This document shows, in pieces, positions 12,201 to 24,400 of a DNA stretch of 64,000 nt. Both the position numbers and the translations under genes were made by a program. The stretch is from Syngnathus acus (Eukaryota > Chordata > Actinopteri > Syngnathiformes > Syngnathidae). Below the pieces are notes generated by a model. It saw nothing but the letters and a program-made list of their open reading frames with translations, did not search any database and was not told the DNA's origin. Each line of letters begins with the position of its first letter. The first letter of the stretch is position 1. Where the stretch lies: NCBI RefSeq assembly GCF_901709675.1, contig NC_051108.1, forward strand, positions 7,422,631 through 7,486,630, written 5' to 3'.

Positions 12201-15200
12201 ATGCATATGTGTGGGTGTGTGCGTGGGCTTTCCGGAAGGGTCGACATACGCACATTAACACTTCAGTCATCAAACTTAAAGTACACTCTGACGATCCACC
12301 ACTGGGTGGCAGTGTGCCTATGCTGATCCTGCACTCTTGTTCCTTTCTGCATCAAACAAGTTGTTTTGGTGTGTGATGGTGACTCATGACGTCATGAATC
12401 TCCATAACCACATCATTTCTCAGGTCAAGGCGCATTTGCTGTTGTCCATCCATCCATCCATTTTCTGAACCGCCTAGTCCCCACGGGGGTCGCGGGAGCG
12501 CTGGAGCCTATCCCAGCCGTCATCGGGCAGTAGGCGGGGGACACCCTGAACCGGTTGCCAGCCAATCGCAGGGCACACAGACAAACAACCATATGCACTC
12601 GCACTCACACCTAGGGACAATTTGGAGTCTTCAATCGGCCTACCAAGCATGTTTTTTGGGATGTGGGAGGAAACCGGAGTGCCCGGAGAAAACCCACGCG
12701 GGCCCGGGGAGAACATGCAAACTCCACACAGGGAGGGCCGGAGGTGGAATCGAACCCGCACCCTCCTAACTGTGAGGCGGACGTGCTACCCAGTGCGACA
12801 CCGAGCCGCCCATTTGCTGTTGTTTCTGTCGTAAACTGCAGCTGAATAATCCGCCATGAAAATGAATGGATTTGAATACAAAAATTGTGTTCGATCTTTC
12901 CCCATAATCCACCAAATATGTTTTATAAACCCCACTTACCTCCAGAGGGCTGTCGAGACTTTCTGGGTGAGCGCGGTTGTCTCTGGTACGGGTCGTTGGA
13001 CCCGTACAGCTCCAGCATTGCCAGGTTCAACACCACCGTCTTCTGTATATAGTCCACGACCGCGACACCGTTAATGTTGCCAAACACCACGCTGAGGAAG
13101 GAAGGAAAGAAGGAAGGGTCGCATATTAACAAAGAAACCAAAAATATTTAGCGGTATAGCTCAAGTGACTTTAAAAATAACCATTGAGCCACATGCTGCT
13201 TTACCGAGACGTCACTGTTGCGCGCGATGCGTTCACTTACAGGCCATAGGAGGAATTGAGCGCCAGGCTGGTAATCTGCTGAGGAGGTTCCCCGCTCACC
13301 CACACCAACTGGACTACCAAGTCCACCTGGTAACCGGCAGACTGCTTTAGTGGTGTACTCCGCACTCTGTAATAAAGTCAGAATAACATTTCAGGCGCGT
13401 GGAAGTGACGTCGGAGGGGCCCACCCAATGGCTTACTTGAGGCAGGGCGTGTTGCCGCCGTCGGAGTTGTTGCTGCTGGTGGAGGGATGCGAAGGCGGCC
13501 CGCTTGTCTGCGGAGAAGCGCCTGGGGTGGGGTGCGCCGACGTGTGCTCACCCCCGCCCTCGGGGGACTCCACATCGTTCGGTTCGTACTGCATTCGCAC
13601 CTCGAGTAGCTGAAACGGTATTAGCATGAGAAATGTTAGCGACGGCTCGCCGGTGAAAACCAAAGCGAGCCAGCGTGAGCTTAAACAGAACTCGGCTTTA
13701 AATGTCTCAGCAGTGAGTACGTCGCCATCGAGGCCGATTATAATGATTGTCTTGAATTGCCACCTCACAGATCCGTCTGTTGGCATGGCAACCATACTGT
13801 CATCCACAAGGGGTAGCTTCCAACATGCGTGTGCGTTTGCCATTTTGTCCTGTTTACATTGCACGTATACCTGAACAACCTCCGTGGTGACCTCCAGTTT
13901 GCTGAACCGGTAGACGATGATGTTGGCTGACACGCCAGCCACGCACAGCATGCGGCTCTCGGCGCACCACGACATCAGCTGGATGGCAAAAGGGTCTTCG
14001 TCGGATGCATCGGCGCCGCCCTTGTCCTCTTTGGAGCGGCTCCGGTCAAACACTTTGGCCGTTTTCAGCTTGTAGAGCACCTGGAGCATTACTGAGGCAA
14101 ACACAACATCACAAAATACAAATACTGTACTTAGGTACTTTTCAGACTTAAAAAAAAAACTGTGTGTAATTGTGTTCTTGACTGTTGACTTTGATGAAAA
14201 AAAGAAAAAAGAAAAACAGAGCTCACTTGCAGAGGCATCCCAAAACTTCACTGTTCCATCGGCATGCCTGAAATAGTGAGAAAATAAAAAAAGACAGTAA
14301 AAAATAAAATAAAAAAAGAAATTCATCATATATTAATTCACAATATATTTTATATTGTTGTGTATTACATTTTTGCATCGCTTCAGAAGGAAAGACTGAA
14401 ACGGAATAAATGATCATTTGCAAACGTTCTGTGAGCTAAAAAAGTGGATCACATAGACAAGACAATTGCATTCCTTGTACTGCTTTTCTTCTTTTTCCAC
14501 TCAGTGGTCTTTGTATCCCTCGCCAATTTGTCTGAGTGCACCGGCGAACATCCGAACATTCTGATAGCGGCGGCACACGAGACGGAAGTGGACAAAAACG
14601 AACATGAGCACGTGCTTGGAATACGAGGTTTTCTTACCCAGTGATGATGATCTCTGGGTAGCTTTGTGTGCCTTGACCCCAGTTTCCTCCACTGATGGGC
14701 CACTCCTGGAACACAGCGAGCAAAAAAATTACATGCCAAACACCGTCGGGCAGTGGAAGTCAAATAAAAAATCAACCGTGATTATATCGTTGTGTTCCGC
14801 CTCATTAATGGACAAAGAGGTGCGTGTTCAGCATTTTATTGTGTTTGGCAATTAACGGCGTATTTGTTTGCCCTGCACAATAAAAGCTGTCTTTGTTTGC
14901 ATCTGACTCATTCTATTTAGGAATGACAAAATACCAAAAAGGGAGATCTTTTGACAATTAAAAGACATAAAAGTTGAGTAGACTTGGTGTTTTTGAAAAG
15001 TACCTTTTTGCTGTAGCCCTGACGCTTCTGTCGCGAGCCAACCGAGTAAAGTGCTGGTATGAGGTCCGCGGGGCAGTCGGCAAAGTACTCACAGCAGGTT
15101 ACCGGCGACTCGTGGATGGTCAGGGGGTAGGGGTTCTCGAAGATGGGGTAACTGATTGAGACCGGCGACAGCCCGTCAAGCCCCCGTCGCGTAAGCTCGG

Positions 15201-18200
15201 CGGGCTGATGGAGATTTACGCTGGGGCGCACTCACCCGTTTTGTGCAAGGTCAATCACCACTAAGTCCTTCTCCAGAAGGACCACCACAGCGTAAGGTTC
15301 CTGAAAGTCTGCAAAGTCCAAAATTGCACAATTTGAAGAAAGCAAAAAAAAAGAAGCACTTTAGGCAATGGCTATTTGAATACAAACGGTGGATCAACAC
15401 ATGTAGACAGAATATAATAATACTCGGCTGTGGCCGGTTGTCTCTTCTGGTATGTTTACGTCTTCATCACACTTGAGCGCATCACTCATCGCCGTATCAT
15501 TGCGGCAGCCAGACACACAGATGCGCACAATGTAATAATCCTCAGCGATGTCTATTACCAGATGAGATCAGCTGGCTGCCAGTGACATAATGAAGTCACC
15601 GCTGTTACGTAATGCGCCGGCTAATCCGTCCCGCAGCTGCCCGTGTGCCAAACCAAGGCTCTTACGCGGCGGATTACGCTACATTCGCATCCGCTTGTTT
15701 CAGCTCGTCAACACGTGGAAAATATGATAATTCTATTTGGACGCAAAGGCGACTGTGAAAAAAAAAAAAGAAGACGACGTGAGAAAACAATTTCCATAGC
15801 TACCCTCGGGAAATTCCACATTTATTAGGGGGGGGGGGGGGCGAACGGGCTCACCGTTGGGGTACGGCGTCTCGCACAGTGTGAGGAAGTCTACGATGGG
15901 GTAGTCCATTTCCAGGACGGCCGTGCTCTTGCCGTGCATGACCGTCAGGCACGGCCGCCGGCCCGCCGTATCGTATGACAGACCGCCGGACAGAATGATG
16001 AAGGGTTCCCTGGGGAAAACAAGAAAAAGAAACAAAAACTGTAATTACCTCAGTTCTAAGGCAAGTTCAAATTGAACCCTGTTGCTAACCAAAACATCAG
16101 CATGGGAGTCAGTCTTGGCTAAATTTAATGGTACTTTTACTGTATTTTACTTTGTTTTTATTAGTGTGGTCGTCATTCTAATTAGTAACCATTCGACAAT
16201 AAAAAAATATATACCGTATTTTCCGCCCTAAAAGGCGCACCTAAAAACCTAAAATTTTCTCAAAAGCCGACAGTGTGCCTTATAGTCCAGTGCGCCTTAT
16301 ATATGGATCAATTGATGAATTTGTTGATCCATACTGGTTGTACACAGTGCTCTGCCAAAATGTTTCAGTACGTTTTAGTACGACTAGTAAATTACAAGGT
16401 CGCATCGCTTCCCAACATTACGGCAACTGTAGTCAGGGGGCGTCACCGAATAGCTGTTGTACCCGCGAGGCTATTTCATTTAAAAATAGGCTGCTCCGTT
16501 AATGTTTCGAGTAAATTTACGGATTGATATAGAAGGGAAACATAGGTAAGCAGTACCAATGTGTTAGATCGAACTTTAGTCAGTTCCGATCATTTTATAG
16601 GAGATCGTTTGAGAAACGCGATTGTTTACACTTTGCTGAGGCTCATGGGAGATTGCGAGCTGAGGCTCATGAAACTTTGTGGATGGCTAATGCTATAACG
16701 ATAGCTGCTATACGTACCAGGCTATTTCATGTCAAAATAGGCTGCTCTGTTAATGTTTCGAGTAAATCTATGGATCGATATGGAAGGGAAACATAGGTAA
16801 GTAGTACCAATGCGTTAGATCGAACTTTAATCAGTTCCGATCATTTTATAGGAGATCGTTTGAGAAACGCGATCGTTTACACTTTGCTGAGGCTCATGGG
16901 AGATTGCGAGCTGAGGCTCGTGGGACTTTGCGGATGGCTAATGCTATAACGATAGCTGCTATACGTACCAGGCTATTTCATGTCAAAATAGGCTGCTCTG
17001 TTAATGTTTCGAGTAAATCTACGGATCGATATGGAAGGGAAACATAGGTAAGTAGTACCAATGCGTTAGATCGAACTTTAGTCAGTTCCGATCATTTTAT
17101 AGGAGATCGTTTGAGAAACGCGATTGTTTACACTTTGCTGAGGCTCATGGGAGATTGCGAGCTGAGGCTCGTGGGACTTTGCGAATGGCTAATGCTATAA
17201 CGATAGCTGCTATACGTACCAGGCTATTTCATGTCAAAATAGGCTGCTCTGTTAATGTTTCGAGTAAATCTACGGATCGATATGGAAGGGAAACATAGGT
17301 AAGTAGTACCAATGCGTTAGATCGAACTTTAGTCAGTTCCGATCATTTTATAGGAGATCGTTTGAGAAACGCGATTGTTTACACTTTGCTGAGGCTCATG
17401 GGAGATTGCGAGCTGAGGCTCGTGGGACTTTGCGGATGGCTAATGCTATAACGATAGCTGCTATACGTACCAGGCTATTTCATGTCAAAATAGGCTGCTC
17501 TGTTAATGTTTCGAGTAAATCTACGGATCGATATGGAAGGGAAACATAGGTAAGTAGTAACAATGCGTTAGATCGAACTTTAGTCAGTTCCGATCATTTT
17601 ATAGGAGATCGTTTGAGAAACGCGATTGTTTACACTTTGCTGAGGCTCATGGGAGATTGCGAGCTGAGGCTCGTGGGACTTTGCGGATGGCTAATGCTAT
17701 AACGATAGCTGCTATACGTACCAGGCTATTTCATGTCAAAATAGGCTGCTCTCTTAATGTTTCGAGTAAATCTACGGATCGATATGGAAGGGAAACATAG
17801 GTAAGTAGTACCAATGCGTTAGATCGAACTTTAGTCAGTTCCGATCATTTTATAGGAGATCGTTTGAGAAACGCGATTGTTTACAGAGGGCTCGTTGGTT
17901 ATTGGCTAGTGGATGCATACCGCAACCCTAGTCAACCTCAGTTTGTTGCAGTATAGCTTCTGTTTTATGCGTCTTATAATCCGGTGCGCCTTATATATGG
18001 ACAAAGTTTTAAAATGGGCCGTTCATTGAAGGTGCGCCTTATAATCCGGTGCGCCTTTTAGGGCGGAAAATACGGTATATAAAAATTTAATTGAGAATTA
18101 TTTCAACCCAAAATTCGGTGCTGACCCAATTCTGGTGGTTTTGTACTCCACTTTGAGAATGGGTTTACAAGGCTCTGGCTTCTTTCCATCCTTGGGCTGT

Positions 18201-21200
18201 TTTCCTGCAATCAAACACAAAACACAAAATTTTGAACCCCTGTCTGCTTTTCTATTGGGGAAAAAAACATGGTTGAAGAAACATTAATTACTAATGTGAT
18301 TAAAATAATAATAACAATAATAATAAAGAGGCATGTTTCCTTACTAGTTCTACAGTGAGGGACAATTAAAGAATGCATAAGCCCGGCTTAAACTGTCAAA
18401 GGAATTTGCATAATTGCATTTGCGATACCAAAGTAATTATGCAAGCAGCGTCAGTTGAGAAACAAAACAAAAAAAAATCACAGGACTACAATCCTTTCCG
18501 CAACACACCGAGCATCGGCTTCTCGCAGGACCTTGAACGTGTCAAAAGTGCTCTGAGGGCTGAAAAGCAGGTGCAGCGTGGGATGTGGCAGGATAAAAAC
18601 AAATGTAGCAGCAACACTAACGTGTGCAAGTGAAGATAAAAAAAAAAAAGCACAATTCAAGTGACAATAATCCTTTCAGTCGTTGGAGGGATGACAAATA
18701 TTGGCTCAGATGAATTACAGACAAAAGTATTGGGACACGATTCAATAACGAATGTAAGACGACCCCCACTTTTTCAGTCTTATTTCAATGCAAAAAACAC
18801 CGTCTTATATTCGGGCCAATACGGTAGTTTGGTGACTCTTTTGAGGCTGCTGGTGCTTACCGTGTGGGGTGATTGTCTGTATGGGCTTGCCCTGGCCTCT
18901 CACATTCCATATGGTCAGAGTCCCGTCTGAGTGACTGCACACGAACTGCTTGCCCTCGTGATGCCAAGCAACTGAGTGGATCGCCTAGGAAACAACAGAC
19001 AGGGGTTGGAGGGTTCAGTTGGACATGATGACACAAGGTTGTCTTTCGAGCGTATTACTTGCAAGGACAAGGAGAGGAATTGGAATTAGCCAAAGTTTGT
19101 TTTATTTTGAGTTCCACCATGTAGTAATTAACTGCTATTTCTATTTGCAGGGCAGTTAGTTAAAATGCTAATTAAGACATGCTCCTGACAGTTCATAAAA
19201 GGTTTTATGACGGTGACATTTAAGAGGTCGGGATTGAATAAATGAATGAATCCGCTTTGCATTATTTCCTCCAGGAACACGCCTTTTTTGGAATCAGATC
19301 GACTCAGAAGTCAACTAGCAGGGCGGCTTTGCATTCCGAACGCATCGACTCTTTACAAGCGATCATTGCAAACACAATCACAAAGGTCAGTAAAGGGCAA
19401 CCTTCTCGTTTTTTTTTGTCTTTCTCTATGGGAACAAAAAGGTTCTCCAAACACTGTCGGAGAATCCCCTTCGCACTGTCCCTCCCCCGAGCTCAAGATC
19501 ACTTCTCTCTCGCTCTCTGCTCGAACGGAATGTCTGGAGGTTAACGCCGCCGCACCTCAATGGAATGCGCTATCTATTTCTAAACTTTTCCATTTGTTCC
19601 CTACGCAAGGACGGCGAGGACAATGACGGTGTATTGCCGCGACGCATCATTGCGGCTCTGATTGCTCAATGACCTTTGCGTCTGTTGTTATTGTGGACGA
19701 GGCGTCAGAGCAAATTAACGAGGACGGCTCAAGCCACGCACAATTACCGACAACATACAATCCAAGCTTTCGAGAGACTCGTTTGTGCTTCCCCCCCAAA
19801 AAAATATATATGTTGGTGATCCAGACACATTTTAAGTATTCGTAGCTGATGGCTCTTCTGAGACGTCTGCGGCTGTTATTAGCCGACCGATGATGATTCT
19901 TTATGTCGATGATGATGCTGATCGTTCCCTCCTTGTATAAATCTAATTAAATAATTTGAATTTCTCACCTTTCCTATCTGGGGCCATTTTGCTTTTTTTT
20001 ATAAAGTACTCTGAGGGTGATTTGGAATTAATGAAAAAATACGATGCAACGATTAAATGCATCTTATATATGGTGAGCATTTGTGGGTTTTGTGTTTTCT
20101 GGTATTTATTTTTAGAACAGCTCCTTAGGTTATTTTTTTTTAGGGCCTCTTGGAATTGCATTATGGATCATTATTTGGTTGATTTTTTTTTTGGGCCAAT
20201 TTTTTCTCTGTTTCAAAGTTAAAACAAAATGATCCAAAATTGCTCTGAATTTTATTATGAAAAATATTAAAAATATTTATTTAATAGAGCTTCTACTCTT
20301 CAGAGATCAAACGAAAGGCTTATTTTTGTCCAATCATCACTTTCGCAGTTATTGAAGCGCTTATTTATTTTCCGAAAGCGAGCTGCTGTCAGAGTCAACC
20401 GTGGCTCCGTTTATTTGTTCATGAATATGTAATTTCAATTCCAGCCGGCATTAAAAGATACCGGAAGGAAGGCGTCAAATAAGAGCCTTTGCCTACCTCA
20501 TCATAAGTGTAGCGATAGTCGGCCTTCTTTGATTTGAGATCCCACAGGACCACGATCCCGGACTCGAATCCAATTATCAGCTGAGAGAGGAAACAGCGGT
20601 CAGGGAGACGGGTCGAGATGACAGATAGAGAGTGAAGACATTAAAAGATGCGGGGACACAAAAAAAATATAAAAAGCTTGACGCATTTGACATTCATGTG
20701 CCACCTAATAGAGGATAGAGTTTGTTATTTTAAGCATTGACTCGACTGTACAGTTAAATGTATGGCAAAATCTATTTCCATTATTTCTCAAGGGGGGGGA
20801 TCATATCAATGTCTTATCAGCAGCGTTTCAATCTCTGGGATGCTAAGTGGTATTTAATACCTTGCCCTCATCCATGGGGTTGTCACTGATGTGAACGACT
20901 GGTCCAGGGTGAGCCTTGGAGGACCTAAGGGGAGACACAAGCGGGAAAGAAGGAAGTGAGCGACAAGCGTAATTGACTCGGCTCCCTTAACGCTCGAGGG
21001 GGTCGAGGTCGACGCAGGAGTGTCTGCGAATCGGCAAAGGAAATGTGCTTTAAAGACATCCACGCTTGTGAAGATGTTACTGTTGGAATATTAAAGCACC
21101 TGTTTTTACCCAAAAGTTATTTTTCTTTGGCTTTTCTAACCAGTGACAGTTCTAGCTCTAATTTTTGTTACTTTTTGGACGTTCACATCACAAGTATCAG

Positions 21201-21352
21201 CTTTCAGAACGAGAACAAGCATCATTCAGCCGCATCTATATTTAGGCCGATGCTTCCGGATGATTGGAGGCTTATTATTACTGAAGCTGTACTGCTGCAG
21301 CTTTTTTTTTTAATGCTTCTTCTTGTCTCACTTCACCGCCTTCACACATGTG

Positions 21353-21422
<70 letters not shown>

Positions 21423-21423
21423 G

Positions 21424-21488
<65 letters not shown>

Positions 21489-24400
21489 AGCAATTAAGGC
21501 ACATCTTAACACCCACTTTGTGAAACATACACCCATAACAATCAATTAGCCTCTCGCTAGATTACAGATATAACTTGTCTGCCTGTGCCATATGGTTTAT
21601 TTTCTCTCGTTTAAAGACTTTCAACCCAACTGTGTTAACCTCATGGGGCTTTACAAATGAAAGAAGTTTACAGACCAAATGGCTTTGACCTGCGGGGTTC
21701 CCCAGGGGTCAATCCCGGAACCCTTGGGTTTCCATTTGGCAAGTTAATATGTAAAGTATAGGACTGTAAATTTACTCTGTCACCGAATCAAAAAGATCAC
21801 AGCCTTTTAGAAAACGTGAGTTTTATGTAAAACGGTATTACATCAAACACGTCCTCCTCCAAGGTGACACGAGGCCACACACTGCACATGTCGCGAGCAT
21901 GCCACGAACAAGCTGCTGTCGTGAGGGCTTTTGATGTCACCGGCCCGGCAGCAACACCAGATGTTTGCCACGTCAGCGTGTTTTTTTCTTCTTCCTAAAA
22001 CTGAATAAAATTGGACTTTTTAAACATACCATTGCCACAACTGGAGTTAACATGATATTAGAAAGAACACAAAATGCTCATTTGTGGCCACAAAATCCAT
22101 CCATCCATCCATCCATCCATCTTCTTCCGCTTATCCGGGGTCGGGTCGCGGGGGCAGCAGCTTTAGGAGGGACTCCCAGACTTCCCGCTCCCCAGCCACT
22201 TCATCCAGCTCATCTCGGGGGATCCCAAGGCGTTCCAAGGCCAACTGAGAGAAATAGTCTCTCCAGCGCGTCCTTGGTCGTCCCTGGGGTCTCCTACCGG
22301 TCGGACATGCCCGGAACACCTCCCCAGGGAGGCGTGCAGGAGGCATCCTGATAAGATGCCCGACCCACCTCATCTGGCTCCTCTCAACGTGGAGGAGCAG
22401 CGGCTCTACTCCGAGTCTCTCCCAGATGACCGAGCTTCTCACCTTATCTCTAAGGGAGAGCCCGGACACCCTGCGGAGGAAACTCATTTTGGCCGCTTGT
22501 ATCCTGGATCTCGTTCTTTCGGTCATGACCAATAGCTCGTGGTGAGGGTAGGACCATAGATCGACCGGTAAATTGAGAACTTTGCCTTTTGGCTCAGCTC
22601 TCTCTTTACCACGACGGACCGGTACAGAGTCCGCATTACTGCCGACGCTGCACCGATCCGCCTGTCGATCTCGCGCTCCATCCTCCCCTCACTCGTGAAC
22701 AAGACCCCAAGATACTTAAACTCCTCCACTTGGGGCAGGATCTCATCCCCGATCCGGAGAGGGCATTCCACCCTTTTCCGACCGAGGACCATGGACTCGG
22801 ATTTGGAGGTGCTGACCCTCATTCCGACCACTTCACACTCGGCTGCGAACCACTCCAGTGAGAGCTGGAGATCACGGCCTGAAGAAGCCAACAGCACCAC
22901 GTCATCTGCAAAAAGCAGAGACGCGATGCTGAGGTCCCCAAACCGGACCCCCTCAACGCCTCAGCTGCGACTAGAAATTCTGTCCATAAAAATTATGAAC
23001 TGAATCGGTGACAAAGGGCAGCCTTGGCGGAGTCCAACCCTCACTGGGAACGAATCCGACTTACTGCCGGAAATGCGGACCAAACTCTGGCATCGGTGAT
23101 ACAGGGACCGAACCGCCCTTATCAGTTGGCTCAGCACCCCGTACTCCCGAAGCACCCTCCATAGAACCTCCCGAGGAACGCCTTCTCCAAGTCCACAAAA
23201 CACATGTGGACTGGTTGGGCAAACTCCCATGCCCCCTCGAGGATCCTGCCGAGGGTGTAGAGCTGGTCCACTCTTCCACGGCCAGGACGAAAGCCACACT
23301 GCTCCTCCTGAATCCGAGGTTCGACCTCCCGACGGACCCTCCTCTCCAGCACCCCTTAATAGACCTTACCAGGGAGGCTGAGGAGTGTGATTCCCCTGTA
23401 ATTGGAACACACCCTCCGGTCCCCCTTCTTAAAGAGGGAACCACCACCTCAGTCTGCCAATCCAGAGGCACCGTCCCCGATGTCCACGCAATGTTGTAGA
23501 GGCGTGTCAGCCATGACAGCCCCACAACATCCAGAGCCTATAAGAACTCCGGGCGGATCTCATCCACCCCCGGGGCCTTGCCACCGAGGAGTTTTTTAAC
23601 TACCTCAGTGACTTCGACCCCAGAGATTGGAGAGTCCGCCTCAGAGTCGCCAGGCCCTGCTTCCACAATGGAAGGCGTGTTGGTAGAATTGAGGAGGTCT
23701 TTGAAGTATTCTCCCCACCGACTCACGACGTTCCGAGTTGAGGTCAGCAGCACGCCATCTCCACTGTAAACAGTGTTGACGGTGCACTGCTTCCCCCACC
23801 TGAGACGCCGGATGGTGGACCAGAATTTCCTCGAAGCCGTCCGGAAGTCATTCTCCATGGCCTCGCCAAACTCCTCCCACGCCCGGGTTTTTGCCTCAGC
23901 AACCGCCGAAGCCGCGTTCCGCTTGGCCACCCGGTACCTGTCAGCTGCCTCCGGAGTCCCACAGGCCAAAACGGCCCGATAGGACTCTTTCTTCAGCTTG
24001 ACGGCATCCCTTACCGCCGGTGTCCACCAGCGGGTTCGGGGATTGCCGCCACGACAGGCACCAACGACCTTACGGCCACAGCTCCAGTCGGCTGCCTCAA
24101 CAATGGAGGCGCGGAACATGGTCCACTCTGACTCAATGTCCCCCGCCTCCCCCGGGACGTGGGGAAAGCTCTGCCGGAGGTGGGAGTTGAAGCTCTTCCT
24201 GACAGGGGATTCTGCCAGACGTTCCCAACAGACCCTCACAGAGCGTTTGGGTCTGCCAGGTCGGACCGGCATCTTCCCCCACCATCGGAGCCAACCCACC
24301 ACCAGGTGGTGATCAGTTGACAGCTCCGCCCCTCTCTTCACCCGAGTGTCCAAACTATGCGGCCGCAAATCCGATGACACGATCATCGAACTGCGGCCTA

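Noticed and set aside
12750-12810. A tRNA gene on the minus strand
   Set aside because: The A and B boxes belong to the head of a full-length SINE with a 13-bp target duplication. No tRNA cloverleaf with an anticodon arm is supported.
21043-21549. 168-codon frame with poly-Thr-His
   Set aside because: It is the translation of a CA microsatellite.
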